The notes beneath the pieces were generated by a model. The model was not told the DNA's origin and did not search any database. It saw only the letters and a list, made by a program, of their open reading frames with translations. The translations under genes and the position numbers were made by a program. Shown in pieces: positions 1-12,108 of a DNA stretch of 64,000 nt. The stretch is from Myotis daubentonii (Eukaryota > Chordata > Mammalia > Chiroptera > Vespertilionidae), in NCBI RefSeq assembly GCF_963259705.1, contig NC_081842.1, forward strand, positions 90,014,433 through 90,078,432, in the 5' to 3' direction. The first letter of the stretch is position 1; every line of letters begins with the position of its first letter.

Positions 1-379
1 ATATAGAACTGTTTTCCAGTTCATAGTTCACATGTTCTTATATGTGTGCGGTTTGCTCCTGGGAAAACGTAGTTTTAGGAAAATTTTCTGAAGCCACAGA
101 AAACTTGAGAACATGAGGGATGTCCTTCTACCAAAAACAAGTCATAGATTATTATTTGGGTTAATTTCTGCTCTTTGAAATAAAAATAAAATGAGGATAG
201 AAAATTATCAATTTTATTAAAGGTTTGCATTTTCAACTGCTCATTAGAAAATAAATAATTTGTAGCTTACTTAAATTGACACTTACTCCAGTGACTAGGC
301 ACTTGGAAATAGTCCTTCCTTGTGTCCCCTACTCTCTCGTTTCATTATGTGATACTGACGACAACCTTTGCACCTTGCT

Positions 380-533
380 TGCAGCTAGCAGGCTTGAGCA
401 TCGCCTGCCAGAAGTGATTAATACCAATCAAACAGAGTTTGTTCAGTTGGAAAGACTGGCAGAAAACATTTATCATCTTCTCAAGGAATTAGAGTTCCAG
501 ATTGGCCCTGTGCCTGAGATAAACAGGATATAA
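380..533 (+). pseudogene. Possible LINE reverse-transcriptase remnant
   Basis: A short open stretch on the plus strand reads like the part of a LINE ORF2 protein where a run such as ASRLE is followed by LPEVI and NQTEF, similar to the L1 motif around 'SRLEKVLP...DQTGF'. No other part of a reverse transcriptase is visible, there is no catalytic FADD box, and the frame stops at 533. This is a decayed fragment at best and could be chance similarity. No promoter or splice context suggests a host gene. Confidence 0.3.
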
Positions 534-839
534 ATGCATTTGTTCCAATGTTCACCTTGTTATCACATTCACTGAGACAACTTTCCCAAGCTATGAAAGT
601 AACTGCCCACAGTTTTCAGTGGCCTTCATGCTTAGGTTGCAAACATTTAAAATCTTTCAGTAATCATTCTAATGCCCAAATCTGAAAATCAGGGGGAAAT
701 CAAGTAACTCCCAGTGGGACAAAATGTTTCCCTCAAACTCTTTTGAGCTCTCTTCTTAGATAATGAAATATAAATGAGATGTTTCCAACCTCACAGGTTG
801 AGTCATTCATTTATGTTTCCCTGTTCAACTTGACTACTT

Positions 840-1560
840 TTTTATCTCCCCCAGGAGAAGATGCTAGGGGAGTTCCTGCCAAAGCTTCCACTGCTCTGCC
901 TTCAAGGGGGTGAAACTGGGTGGCTGAGATAGACCCAGAGAGGACAGAATGAGGGCAAGGAGAACAGGGATGGGGTATTTGGTAACCTCCTAAAGCTGCC
1001 TCTTCTCTCTCCAACGCCTCCTGAGCCAGGGAAGTTAGAAGGAAACAAAGGCCTCAAGCCCTACCCCTCCTCTTCTCACTCCTGGCTGGAACATCAGGGA
1101 TGTGACTATCACTGACCACCTATTCCCTCACTTCTCCCTCCCCAATTTCCAGTAGTTGCTACAAACAAAAACCAGTCTCAAGCAGGTTTCGCAGCCATAT
1201 TGACTTAAAAGTGACCCGTAGTGTCATTATACTACCTTTGAATTGTGGTTTCAGAAGCACTCTGTGCCCCCCTTCCTGTCCCCAACCGCCATGACAGTTC
1301 CAGGAGGACAGAAAAGAAATCGCTGTCTGGAGAGGAGGGGTGAGGATGAACTGCATGGGCAGCCACCTGTCAGAGGCCGAGAGCCACCTATCCCCCTACC
1401 TTGCCTGCTTTAATGAAAATGGTCCACCCAGACCCCATGGGGTGTCTCATTCTTTCAAGTTGTCTGCTCTCTCTTCCTGAGTGCACACCTTCGTTTTAAT
1501 AAACTTACTGTGTTTTGCTAAATCAACAAGAACCTGGACTGGGGGATTGGGTTGAGGTCT
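840..1560 (+). mobile_element. Putative old LTR (ERV-derived)
   Basis: This GC-richer block stands out from its AT-rich neighbours and ends in a typical LTR-like 3' part: pyrimidine-rich sequence, then an AATAAA signal near 1497 followed by a GT-rich stretch. No paired LTR, primer site or clear TG...CA ends were found, so the borders are approximate. It could also be unrelated unique DNA with a chance polyadenylation motif. Confidence 0.35.
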
Positions 1561-1789
1561 CCCTGGGCCTTTAGAGTGCCCCCTAGTCTCACCCCCACTG
1601 GCCTATTCCAAGCCAGGCATTCTCAGCCCTACAGTCTATATTGCAGTTAAAAATAAACATTAAAATAAGCATTTCTGATGTAATAATGTTACATCTCCTC
1701 AAGACAATGTGGAGGCATTTCACTGACTAGGGAATTTCATAAACAAGACAAGAAAAGCACATGCGAGAGCAAAAACCATCTCACTGTCT

Positions 1790-2282
1790 GTCCTTTCCTT
1801 CACTGAGCAAACATTTATCCAGCATTTGCTCAGCATGGAGGCCCTCAAGGGGCTCACTGACTAATGGGCTGGACAGAACAAAACATCAATCCTCACAATC
1901 CCTTACATCAAAATAAGTGTGTTCACACAGTGTGTGTGTGAGAGGCCCACAGAGGGTATTTGGAAGGATACTTGATCTGACGATTAGAGAAGAACAGAAG
2001 TTAAGGAAGTTCCATCCAGACTAACGAAACAATGGGAGCAAAGAAGAAGCATGAGCCAGCAGGATAAAGTTGGGGAATGAAAAGAGATTTGTTCAGTTTG
2101 CCCACTGATGACAGAGAGGAACAGAAAGCAGAGTTCGGGTCTGGAAGGGTCTTTTTTGTCATGATCAGCACTTTGAAGATTAACTGAAGGCAGTGAAGAC
2201 ACTTTCAAATCTCAGAAATATTTTAAACAGGGAGTGATACAGTTCGATTTACATGGCACACCGTTAATCCCTGTATGTTTAA
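1790..2282 (-). repeat. L2 LINE fragment, antisense
   Basis: On the plus strand this reads like the reverse complement of an L2 3' end: an 'aacatttatccagc' type start, then 'ccctcaaggggctcactgactaatggg', later a 'cagggagtgatacag' block. This order is characteristic of L2, an ancient CR1-related LINE. It is heavily diverged. It was later split by an L1 insertion at 2299, and L2-like sequence appears to continue after 2727. Confidence 0.5.
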
Positions 2283-2298
2283 AAAAATATGGTTTAGA

Positions 2299-2514
2299 CA
2301 CAAACAACAGTATGGTGACTTCCAGAGGGAAAGGGGGGTGGGGGGGGTGAGAAAGAGGGTAAAGGGGCAATAAATGGTGATGGAAGGAGACTTGACTTGG
2401 GGTGGTGAACACACAATACAATATACAGATGATGTAGTATAGAATTATACACCTGAAACCTATATACTTTTATTAACCAATGTCACCCCAATAAATTCAA
2501 TAAATTCTTTTTTT
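2299..2514 (+). mobile_element. 5'-truncated L1, 3' UTR only
   Basis: The segment matches a carnivore/bat L1 3' UTR: a G-rich tract near 2333-2349, then 'acacctgaaacc', 'accaatgtcacccc' and an AATAAA-rich tail. It is flanked by a 16-base target duplication that differs at one base (aaaaatatggtttaga at 2283-2298, aaaaagatggtttaga at 2515-2530). Only about 216 bp was copied, a strong 5' truncation. It sits inside an older L2. Confidence 0.8.
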
Positions 2515-2531
2515 AAAAAGATGGTTTAGAG

Positions 2532-2718
2532 CAGGGTGGGAACCTTTATTTTGCCAAGGGCCATTTCAATATTTATAACAAAAAAATTACCAACTTAAAA
2601 ATTAGCCTGCTATATTTAGTCAAACATTTAATTAACTCACCCTAATGCCTCGGCAGGGCCAGACCAAATGATTTCACAGGCCTTATGTGGCCCTACAGAC
2701 TGGACATTCCCCAAACTG
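2532..2718. mobile_element. Non-autonomous hAT element
   Basis: Begins CAGGGTGGGAACC, ends ...CCCCAAACTG and is flanked by a perfect 8-bp duplication gtttagag (2524-2531 and 2719-2726), which is diagnostic for hAT elements. It has no coding capacity. The left duplication overlaps the right target duplication of the L1 just upstream, so the hAT is younger than that L1. Confidence 0.85.
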
Positions 2719-3039
2719 GTTTAGAGGGAAAAGAAACAGAAGACAGGTTACTGGATATTCTAAGGAAGAAATTGTAAGAGTCTTAAGGCAATGGAAGCAG
2801 ACATTCTCAATTCAAGTTTTCAATACAGAAACCCAATCAATCAATATTAATACATAGTGTGGTTTCTTTTCTAATCAGCTATTGCACAGATTATGCAGTG
2901 TAGTCATCATCATGTGATGTTGGTCTCTCAAAATTCCTACTCTGAAAACGTGGTGGTTGCAATTTGGGAAAATACTCTCCTTCGCTTGGCAGAGGTGATG
3001 GTCATGAACTGACATGTCCCGCAGGAGCAAAGCTGCCAA

Positions 3040-3208
3040 TCTATAGTGATAAAAGCATAATATGCTAATTAGACCAGACAGCAGAATGACTTTCTGGACA
3101 TCCTTCCAGAGGACCTTCCAGATGAAGCCAGGACTGCAAGGGCCAAGACAAGCCGCTGCGGCTGCGAGGACCGAGCGCTTGCACTAATTTTGTGCATCAG
3201 GCCTCTAG
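3040..3208 (+). mobile_element. Non-autonomous Helitron (HeliBat type), copy 1 of a tandem pair
   Basis: Starts TCTATAGTGATAAAAG, followed by the HeliBat-like 'taatatgctaattagacc' block, and ends with a decayed 3' hairpin (gcactaattttgtgc) and CTAG at 3205-3208. It is preceded by A and followed by T, as expected for Helitron insertion between A and T without target duplication. It is 169 bp long with no transposase. Confidence 0.85.
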
Positions 3209-3338
3209 TGTATAATAGTAAAAGTAGAATATGCTAATTAGACCAGATGACCTTCCAGACAAAGCCAGGGCTGCAAGGGAAGCCCGTGTAAGGAAGGCCT
3301 GCCTACTCTTACATGCATTTTGTGCATCGGGCCTCTAG
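3209..3338 (+). mobile_element. Non-autonomous Helitron (HeliBat type), copy 2 of a tandem pair
   Basis: Follows copy 1 directly. It carries the same 'aatatgctaattagaccaga' start, a shortened middle, a hairpin-like 'atgcattttgtgcat' and a 3' CTAG at 3335-3338 followed by T. The 5' TC is not clear, so the left edge is set at the end of the first copy. Head-to-tail Helitron pairs can arise by read-through rolling-circle events. Confidence 0.75.
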
Positions 3339-5249
3339 TTAGTTAATAAATTCAAGTCAAATCTTATTTTATCCTTTGATGACATTAAAGTATAAAAATG
3401 CCTAAAAATTAGTTGTACCTAAAAAGTCTGATTTTGTCTTGATCAATATAGCTTTAAAAAATAGACTAAAAAGTAGCTGTAAAATGCTGTTACTTAGTTC
3501 CTCAAACTAGACACAAAATAATCTTAAAATCCAGTTTATGTCCCATCACTATGCTTGGAATTCCTGCTTGTGACAGAAGCTATAAACAGTTTCTTCCTAA
3601 TAAGATTTTAGAAAAAGACACAAGTAGGAAACCGTGAAGGCAGAAGGTCAGAGTTAGTACTTTAGGTACTTACTGAAAAGCGTGTGTTGCCTGGAACTGT
3701 TTACTCAAGTCAGAACCTTTATTAACCACATTCTTTTCTCCTGGAAGATAGCATTCAGCTATACATTATTTGAATAGGCTACAATCGCCACATTAATTTA
3801 CCAAGGCTTTCACCCTCCTACACTGAAGTGTATTTCTTAGTACAACTCAAAAGACATCAAGTACCTCATCCAACCTATTCCCCGACTCTAAATGGGATTT
3901 GACATTACAAGGTCAGCATTGCTTTTCCTCATAGATGACTAACAAATTTACGGAGACATAAGTTCACTGTTCTCACATGGATCACTGCGCAACAGACCAG
4001 TGGTTTCTGATTGTAACATTTAGGTTTTGGTTATTAAATGAAAGTGGCAACTCAGGCTGTTACAAATTGCTTAGCACCTGAACAGTGATCCAGAGAGATA
4101 CCCAGAAGGAAATGTGTCTTCAGGTTTCAAGAGGGAAACTTGGCCAATAATGATGAAAGTACATCATTTTATGAAATTCAAAAAGTAGAATAAATTAAAA
4201 TATGATTTTTAACATTTCATTGGTTTTTGTGAAAGTCTTCTTTGAAAGCATAATGCATTTCCATTTTTTTTCTGAAAATTTCCACAAAGATAATATTCAT
4301 AGCATAAAAGTAAATATTTACAAGATTATAGTATTTATCATATACTAGTACATATTAACATCTTAATTAAATTCAACAACTTGAGAGCAAGGGAAAATAA
4401 CATGGTCTTATTACTGGAGAAACCAAGCAAGTGAAGAAAAAAGCCATGTAAATCTCCAGTAAAAAGGTGATTCATAGTTTAATGACTATTTCTACATTAA
4501 ATCACACATTCTAATGAAGCTACTCATGTATTTCAATGTGCCCAAATGCAGGCATGCTTTAACTTAGGACTCGGATTGAGAAATAGCTTGTTCATAGGAA
4601 AAATAGTGGCATAGTGGGTCACAAGCCACAATTTCAGCTTTTGCTCCCTAATTCAGAGCAACGAGCCAGGGACTGGTCTGAACAGGTGCCTTTTCTTAAT
4701 TATGTACGGACTGTAAAATTGCACTTCCTTTCTTCCCTTAGACAACAAGTTTTCCATGAGTAAAAATAGTAAGTTCACCTCTGCTTCATCCCTCACTTCA
4801 ACTTTATTGATCTGCCTTCATCTCCACAGTTGGAAACATATGTTTTCAATATATTTGATTATAAATTTGAAAGCATTTTCACCATTGAAAGCATAGATAC
4901 TAATGCTCATAGTATGTGTTATAAGGCATATTGAGTAGAGGTGAAAAGACTAAGAAGCCCCTTTCCCAATGCATAATTTACAAATCAATTTAATAAAACT
5001 ATTAAAAACACAATATGTAAAGGCACTAGAGAAAAGACAAACAAGAAACAAATGAAAACTTCAAGAAATGGCCTTCCTGGATGGGGACAACACAGCTAAG
5101 TAATTACCATGTAGATGATGAATACTATAGATTACTTATCCAATATCTATTCTTCTCTTCCTCTTCTAAAAAGAACTATATTTTTCTTAAGTTGTTTATA
5201 AATCTTCCATGAAACCAGCTATACAGAGTAAGTCTTCATTCCCCTAAGC
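3339..5249. other. AT-rich interval, nothing recognised
   Basis: No gene or repeat was recognised here. One short stretch (4849-4887) matters because it reappears, with one mismatch in 39 bases, at 6261-6299. Confidence 0.5.
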
Positions 5250-5443
5250 CAGTGATCTTCGTCTGGGAGTGAGTTTGCCCTATAGGAGACCTTGGGCCAT
5301 GTCTGGAGACGTAGTGCATGGTTACAACTTGAGGGATGACATCTAGTGTGTAGAGTCCATGGATGTTGCTGATATCCTACAATGCACAGAGCAAAACTCT
5401 ATCTGGTCCAAAATGTCAATACTGCCATCATTGAGAAGCCCTG
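5250..5443 (+). mobile_element. MER5A-type hAT-Charlie element
   Basis: The sequence follows the MER5A order: CAGTGATCT start, 'atgtctggaga', 'catctagtg', 'gatatcctacaatgcaca', 'ccaaaatgtcaata' and an end near 'gagaagccctg'. Its length of 194 bp fits MER5A (about 189 bp). The flanking 8-mers ccctaagc and gtctaaat share only the CTAA core, as expected of an old copy. MER5A is an ancient placental-mammal family. Confidence 0.8.
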
Positions 5444-6099
5444 GTCTAAATGGTTAGTAACCTTGTTTCTTTCTGACTTTGGGATTCAGACTGTTTTCTT
5501 CAGAGGTTGCAGTTTTCTTCTAGCACCTGCCCCTGGTCCAGTTGGTCTAATAAAAATAATGGGGGAAAGGCTTTCTCTTTCCTTCTTCAGAGAAAAATAA
5601 GGAGATATTTTATTATGTTATTTCCTGCAGATACCTTGGGTTCCTTGGACAATCAAACAGAGAGTAAAGCCAACACAAAGAAACATGCAAAAAATAATTT
5701 TTGCCAAGAGAGAAGCAGCGCCTTGATAATAGCAAACTCTGGTGGTGAGGGAGTTAATGTGAAATAATACATTTCCTCATTATTTAAGTTAGTTTATGTC
5801 AGGTTTTCTGTTACTTAAGTGAAAAGCCTCCTAAGCAACGATAATATGAAGATATTCTTATATATTTGGACCTAAGGGCGTACCAACTAGTAGAGCCTAG
5901 AAAAGTCTGAATGGTCTCTCCGAGAGGAATATGTCTGAGATAAGTCCCCATCAGCCAGATGGAGGCATGGTACAGGAAGGACATTACAGATAACCTGAGA
6001 AGCCTGCACAAAATCTTGAAAGTAAAAGAAAACATGGCACACTGAACAAATCATAAGAAATTCACTGTAGGTGGAATGGGGAATGAATGGTCATAGGTG

Positions 6100-6440
6100 A
6101 GGGGGAGTGACAAGAGAATGACCCTGAAGATCTGGCTAGAGACAGATTCTGAAGAATCCTGTGTGCTGAGCCAAATATCTCAAACATTTTATTGAAGCCA
6201 CAGGGAACCACTCAAACATTATAAGCCTTAGAGTGACAGGATCATATTTGCATTGTTGAAATATATTTGATTATAAATTTGGAAGCATTTTCACCATTGG
6301 ACCTAAGGGTGTACAAACTAGTACAGTATATCACTATAACTATGCTGTGAAAACTAGAATGGACAGAGAAAAATGATTTTATAGTAATCCAATAAGGTGT
6401 TGAAAGCTGAACCTAAAATGGTGACAGGAGTAGACAGAAG
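6100..6440 (-). repeat. L2 LINE fragment, antisense, interrupted
   Basis: Plus-strand text such as 'gaagccacagggaaccactc' and 'agagtgacaggatcat' matches the reverse complement of L2. The element is broken at about 6260 by a 63-bp composite insertion, and L2-like sequence resumes after 6324 ('tatcactataactatgctgtg'). The outer edges are approximate. Confidence 0.4.
6261..6323 (+). other. Composite insertion made from two nearby sequences
   Basis: Bases 6261-6299 match 4849-4887 with 38 of 39 identical. Bases 6297-6323 match 5866-5892 with 25 of 27 identical. Both sources are upstream on the same strand, and the pieces share a 3-base overlap (TTG). The block interrupts an L2. This looks like template switching during DNA repair and not like transposition, since there are no element ends or target duplication. 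Confidence 0.75.
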
Positions 6441-6819
6441 AAGACAAATAACATTAGTAATATAAAGAAAATTAAATTTACAGGACTTACACATTTACTG
6501 GAGGTAGGCATGAGGGACAGAGAAAGACAAACAATGATAATGAGAATCATGATTCAAGAAACTTAATAGAAGTGGTATATTCATTCATTGTTTAGTTCAA
6601 AAGTGCCAAGAAATGAGGGAAAGAGATGGGTTAAGCTGATAATCTATCGAGGCTGAAGCAGAGGCAAAAGCTATCTGTCAAGAACCTACAGATTTGAAGT
6701 GAAAGTCTCACAGGAAACACAGGATGACAAATAAACCACTTTTATGTCTTAAAATCAGAAGTGTGTGGTAGAAAGAATAATGCCCCCTGATGGTCATATC
6801 TTAATACTGGGATCTGTGA

Positions 6820-7345
<526 letters not shown>

Positions 7346-7580
7346 AGTAAACTTACATGGCAAAAGGGGCTCCCAAAGATAATAAGGTTAGAATCATGAA
7401 ATAGCAAGATTGTCCTGGGTCATAATGGTGAACCCAATATAATCACAAGGGTTCTCGTAAAAGGAAATCAAAAGTGTCAAAGTCAGAGTAGAGACTTGAC
7501 AAAAGAAGCAGCCTGTGGAGTTATGTACTGTGAATATAGATGCAGGGGCCATAAACCAAGAATGCAGTCAAGCTCTAGAG

Positions 7581-7890
7581 CAGTGGTTCTCAACCTTCCT
7601 AATGCCACGACCCTTTAATACAGTTCCTCATGTTGTGGTGACCCCCAACCATAAAATTATTTTCGTTGCTACTTCATAACTATAATTTTGCTACTGTTAT
7701 GAATCATAATGTAAATATCTGATATGCAGAATGTATTTTCATTGTTACAAATTGAACATAATTAAAGAATAGTGATTAATCACAAAAACAATATGTAATT
7801 ATATATGTGTTTTCCGATGGGCTTAGGCGACCCCTGTGAAAGGGTCATTTGACCCCCAAAGGGTCGCGACCCACAGGTTGAGAACCGCTT
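7581..7890 (+). mobile_element. SPIN non-autonomous hAT element, copy 1
   Basis: A 310-bp element starts CAGTGGTTCTCAACC and ends GGTTGAGAACCGCTT. It is flanked by 8-bp copies ctctagag and ctctagac (one mismatch). The interior matches the remembered SPIN short-element consensus, related to rodent URR1/RCHARR1. It has no coding capacity. The second copy (24395-24704) is about 95% identical by eye. SPIN is known as a horizontally transferred hAT family in tetrapods. Confidence 0.85.
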
Positions 7891-8065
7891 CTCTAGACAG
7901 TAGAGAAGGCAAGGATCTAGGAACCTAGAACCCAGAGAAGGAAATAAGAAAGATAACCCTACTAACACCTTCATTTTATGACTTCTGACCTTTAAAACTG
8001 TAAGAAAATAAATGTGTGTTGTTTTAAAGTTTATTGTAATTTCTTACACCAGCAATAAGAAATAA

Positions 8066-9340
8066 ACCTTTATAATGAACATTTGGATGGAATAGTCAAC
8101 AGGAAAAATAGGAATCACAATACTAATATTTCTAGAATTATAGCTAATTTAATGACATTTGCAAGTACTTTTGTTAAACTTGAGGGGAGGAGAATTTATA
8201 AACACCTTGCTTATATTTTTTTTTTTTACTTAATTCAATAATCTCTTTAGTTAGGACCCTAATTGTTTTCTGTTTCATGGATGTTAAATTGAAATGAGGA
8301 GCTTAAGGCATAGAGATAATGTCACAAAGTTTGCAGAAATAGAAACTTCAAGAAGAGAATGGAAAACTATTTGTCTTATCATTTTTAGAGTATTGAGGTG
8401 GAAATAATTTCATATATTCCTTTTAGTTTGTAATCTTTGCTTTCTCCTAACATACTATATTACAACTGTGTGATGAAGGAGAAAGCAGTACCCAAGAGAT
8501 TTTAGTGCATAGCCTGGCGTTGGCAAGGCTAAAAGGCAAGTCATCTACTATTAGGCAAATCACATTCTTTCAAAGTTGCCTGCCTTTTTTGTATTATCAG
8601 ATTTGATTAAAATGTTTTGTCTTTTTTTTTTCAATTTCTTCCTTCTCATATATGCTTTACTATGCGTATAATGCAAATATATGACTTTAATTTACAAGTT
8701 CTAGATAATTAAATTTTAATAAATGTATGTTGCTGGATTATTAAGAGAAATGTCAATTATTTTTGCATTTACTTACTATGTTTAGATACTGAGTTCTAAA
8801 ATAAACAACTTTCTGTGAGATTATACTTGTAATAAGATTACTGCTGCATTTGGACTAATTATATTTATTTCTGTTATAATACATATAGCCATCAAGTCAT
8901 TAATGCATATCCATGAGATTTCTGATTATGGAAGAACCTTAACCATAAAATAATGTATGTGTTTTCTGTTTTACATAATCTACAGATTACTTATATTTTT
9001 TCTGTCTTGTTCAATAAACTCCATACATGATGTACCTCTCATAGGATCTCTGCCTTTAAACTCCAAATAATTTTTATACTGTATGCTACATATTTTCTCA
9101 AATTAAATTTGTTTAAATAATACAATTTGTGTGGATTATGTCTAAATGTGATAATCAATGATCTAAGAGGAGCTGGAGAACTTTTTCTCTAAAATTCTAC
9201 ATAGTAACTATTTTTGGCTTTGCAGGCTTTATGATCTTTATCACAACTAATTAACTCTGATACTGTAGCATGAAAGCAGCCACCGACAGACAATACATAA
9301 ATCAGTGGATGCAATATCTTACAATAAAACTTTATTTACA
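8066..9340. other. AT-rich interval, nothing recognised
   Basis: No repeat family, RNA gene or convincing open frame was recognised. The sequence is AT-rich with short homopolymers. Confidence 0.5.
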
Positions 9341-9356
9341 AAAATGGGCTGCAGGA

Positions 9357-9576
9357 CGCCATAACCGGTTTGGCTCAGTGGATAGAGCGTCGGCCTGCAG
9401 ACTGAAAGGTCCCAGGTTCGATTCCGGTCAAGGGCGTGTACCTTGGTTGCAGGCACATCCCCAGTAGGGGGTGTGCAGGAGGCAGCTGATCGATGTTTCT
9501 CTCTCATCGATGTTTCTAACTCTCTATCCCTCTCCCTTCCTCTCTGTAAAAAAATCAATAAAATATATTTAAAAAA
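9357..9576 (+). mobile_element. Ves SINE
   Basis: A tRNA-derived SINE with an A-box (tggctcagtgg) and B-box (ggttcgattcc), the Ves body 'cacatccccagtaggggg', a pyrimidine-rich part and an 'aaatcaataaaatat' plus A tail. A perfect 16-base target duplication aaaatgggctgcagga flanks it (9341-9356 and 9577-9592), so it is a fairly young L1-mobilised copy. Confidence 0.95.
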
Positions 9577-9592
9577 AAAATGGGCTGCAGGA

Positions 9593-9854
9593 AACATTTG
9601 TTCTGCTGACTATGGTCAGTCAACCTGCGACTCAGAACCTCAGATAAAGGAAAGAGTGAATATTGTGGTTAATTCTTTGTGTCTGTGTATATTGGGGGAG
9701 GGATAAGAATTTTTGCCCTGATAGTTTTCTAGTTATCTCCTTAGGGGCATTTTTGTTTCTGAGTTATTTCTCTCCTGAACTTAGTAGAGGCAATGAAAGT
9801 GAATCAATGAATAGATAGTGAGATAGAGATAGATAGATAGATAGATAGATAGAT

Positions 9855-9904
<50 letters not shown>

Positions 9905-11395
9905 AAATAGTTTTACTTTAAAAGATGGATATATATTTAAGAATCCTATATAATCAGTTAACTACTAAAACTTTAGAAATTCCAAATTTAGAATAAAGAG
10001 ATCACTTTTCCCCCCTCCATTTTCATGCAATCTTACCTGAATGGTTCTTTTTTACATTTTGAAATGCAAATTACATTTTTACTGCAACAACAAGGACTCA
10101 GAAAAAAAATGTATGTTTACCTTTCCTTTAGGAATGATGACTGACTACTACTGTGTGGGCCTTGTACACTAACTCTTAAGGGAGAAAGAAAGAGGGAGAC
10201 ACATTCCCCTTCATCCACTGGGACTACAGCTCTAACTGTCCTGTTACACTCTACAATTGAATTTTCAACCAAGCCGAATAAGAGAATGCTGTTGGGACTC
10301 ACCAGTAAACAATATAAAGAAAGGTCAGGAAGTAAAGGAGCAACTAAACCATTATTATAGTGCATCATTCTTCCAGTCCTCCCAGGCTATCTCTGTAATG
10401 ATGAAACAGACAAGATTAAGTAGGACCATAGAAACAATCACTAAGAGAAGGTGCAAAAATATTCAGTCTCAGCACTATCACTTGCAAATGATTTCAGGAC
10501 AAAATAATTTTGTTCTCCATTTGTAGATTTTTTTTTACTAGAAAGTTGCTGCATTAGCAGTCTATCTCTGAATGAGAAATTTCATATCAAGTATAATTGT
10601 AAATATAATTGAGGCTTATATAATTACAAAATAAAACTGTAAAACCTATAAAAGAAAATCTAATGTTGAATGGACCTACTGATTAAGAAGAAAGAAGAAA
10701 AAAAAAGGAAAGATTAATAGATATGTGCTCTCATGGAATGAGGGCTTTCATGCATTTAGCGTGAAATTGGTATTCTGCCATTAAAAAAGGGAGACATTTT
10801 AGAGACCTTTTCAGTTGTAAGAGGAGGTACAGAAAAAAATTTTTGAGGGGAGTGAAGGAGAGGATAACTATAACAAAGAGTTATTGCATATCTTGTTATT
10901 TTCACCTGATTTAAAAAACACATTAATATCTGTCAATGAGTGTGTTATAGAAATTTTAATAGAGGCACCTTTCCTATGCTTAGTAGTATTACCTCAGAGG
11001 ACCATTTCTCTTCTATTAACACAACCTTGTTATTAACTTTCCATTAAATAAAATGTAGGGGTAATTTTTTACTTAATCATATTTTTATAGAGTTAAAATT
11101 AAAGGCTGCAAAAATCTGTACTTTTATACAGTAGAAAATGTTTAATGTAATACCTAATAAATGGGACATACTCTAAGTATTGAGCTTCTAGAAGAGAGAC
11201 AGTTTACTTATATGAGCATTAATGTGGTCTGGGAGTCAGGACACATCCTATCCCTGCCATGGTAGGGACTTATTAAAATCTCTAGACCTAAGATCTTTAT
11301 TTTCTCTTTAAAAATATTAGATGATCTGTTTACTAGATATTGTCTTATTCCTTTCTATTTCTCTGTCATCCTGGAACTTCCCTACATTTTTAGGA
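9593..11395. other. Mostly unrecognised; GATA tract and a weak MIR-like patch
   Basis: Apart from the GATA microsatellite at 9823-9903 and a weak MIR-like patch at about 11220-11335 ('tctctagacctaagatctttattttc'), no feature was recognised. Confidence 0.4.
9823..9903. repeat. (GATA)n microsatellite
   Basis: Near-perfect GATA repeats with one short interruption (gatgata) near 9852. Confidence 0.95.
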
Positions 11396-11785
11396 TGCTA
11401 TGGATTGAATTTTCTCTCCCCACCCCCCCCCCCCAAAAAAAAAAAAAATCATATGTTGAATCCCTAACCCCAATGTGATGATATTTAGAGGTAAGACCTT
11501 TGGGAAGTAATTAGATTTAGGCTAAGTCATGAGCGTGGGGTCCACATGGTCAGATTGGTATCATTGTAAGGAGAGACTGAGAACCTTGTCTCTCTTTCCT
11601 TGCCTCCTGTGAACACAGCAAGAAAATGGCCATCTGCAAGCTAGGAAGAGGAGCCTTACCAGGAAACAAATCAATGACCACCTTGATCTTACACTTACAG
11701 CTTCTAGACCTGTGAGAAATACATGTCTGTTGCCTAAGCCACCCATTTGTGGTGTTTTGCTATAGCAGCCTGAGCTGACTAAAAG
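11396..11785 (+). mobile_element. MaLR LTR (MLT1/MST-like), plus orientation
   Basis: The block starts 'tgctatggattgaatttt', then 'catatgttgaatccctaacc', 'gtgatgatatttagagg', 'gaaaatggccatctgcaag', 'cttctagacctgtgagaaat' and ends 'tagcagcctgagctgactaa'. This is the standard order of a MaLR LTR. A poly-C/poly-A tract (about 11424-11448) interrupts the 5' part. It is a solo LTR with no internal region in view. Confidence 0.8.
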
Positions 11786-12050
11786 GAGGACATTTAATTG
11801 TGGTCTTTAGCTCCATCTCTTGGGGTGGGCACACAAGACTCAGTTCTAAGCCTGTTAGTAAATATATTGCTCCAGTGTGATCTCAGTGACCCTCAGGTGT
11901 TCTCATAGGAATTCAGTGACATTTCTCATGCTTTTAAACTTGGAAGAATATAGGCTCAAAAAAATGATGGGAAAGCTTGTTTAAAATAGATTCAACACTG
12001 CAGAAGAATTTCACAAGGTTGGGGGAAGGACAGAGACAAAGAAAGAGGGA

Positions 12051-12052
<2 letters not shown>

Positions 12053-12106
<54 letters not shown>
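12053..12106. repeat. (GA)n microsatellite
   Basis: An uninterrupted GA run. The short open frame rich in Arg-Glu across it is an artefact. Confidence 0.95.

Positions 12107-12108
<2 letters not shown>

Noticed and set aside
9376..9425. tRNA gene suggested by A-box and B-box
   Set aside because: These boxes belong to a Ves SINE with an A tail and target duplication, and no tRNA cloverleaf closes. The same holds for the other seven Ves copies.
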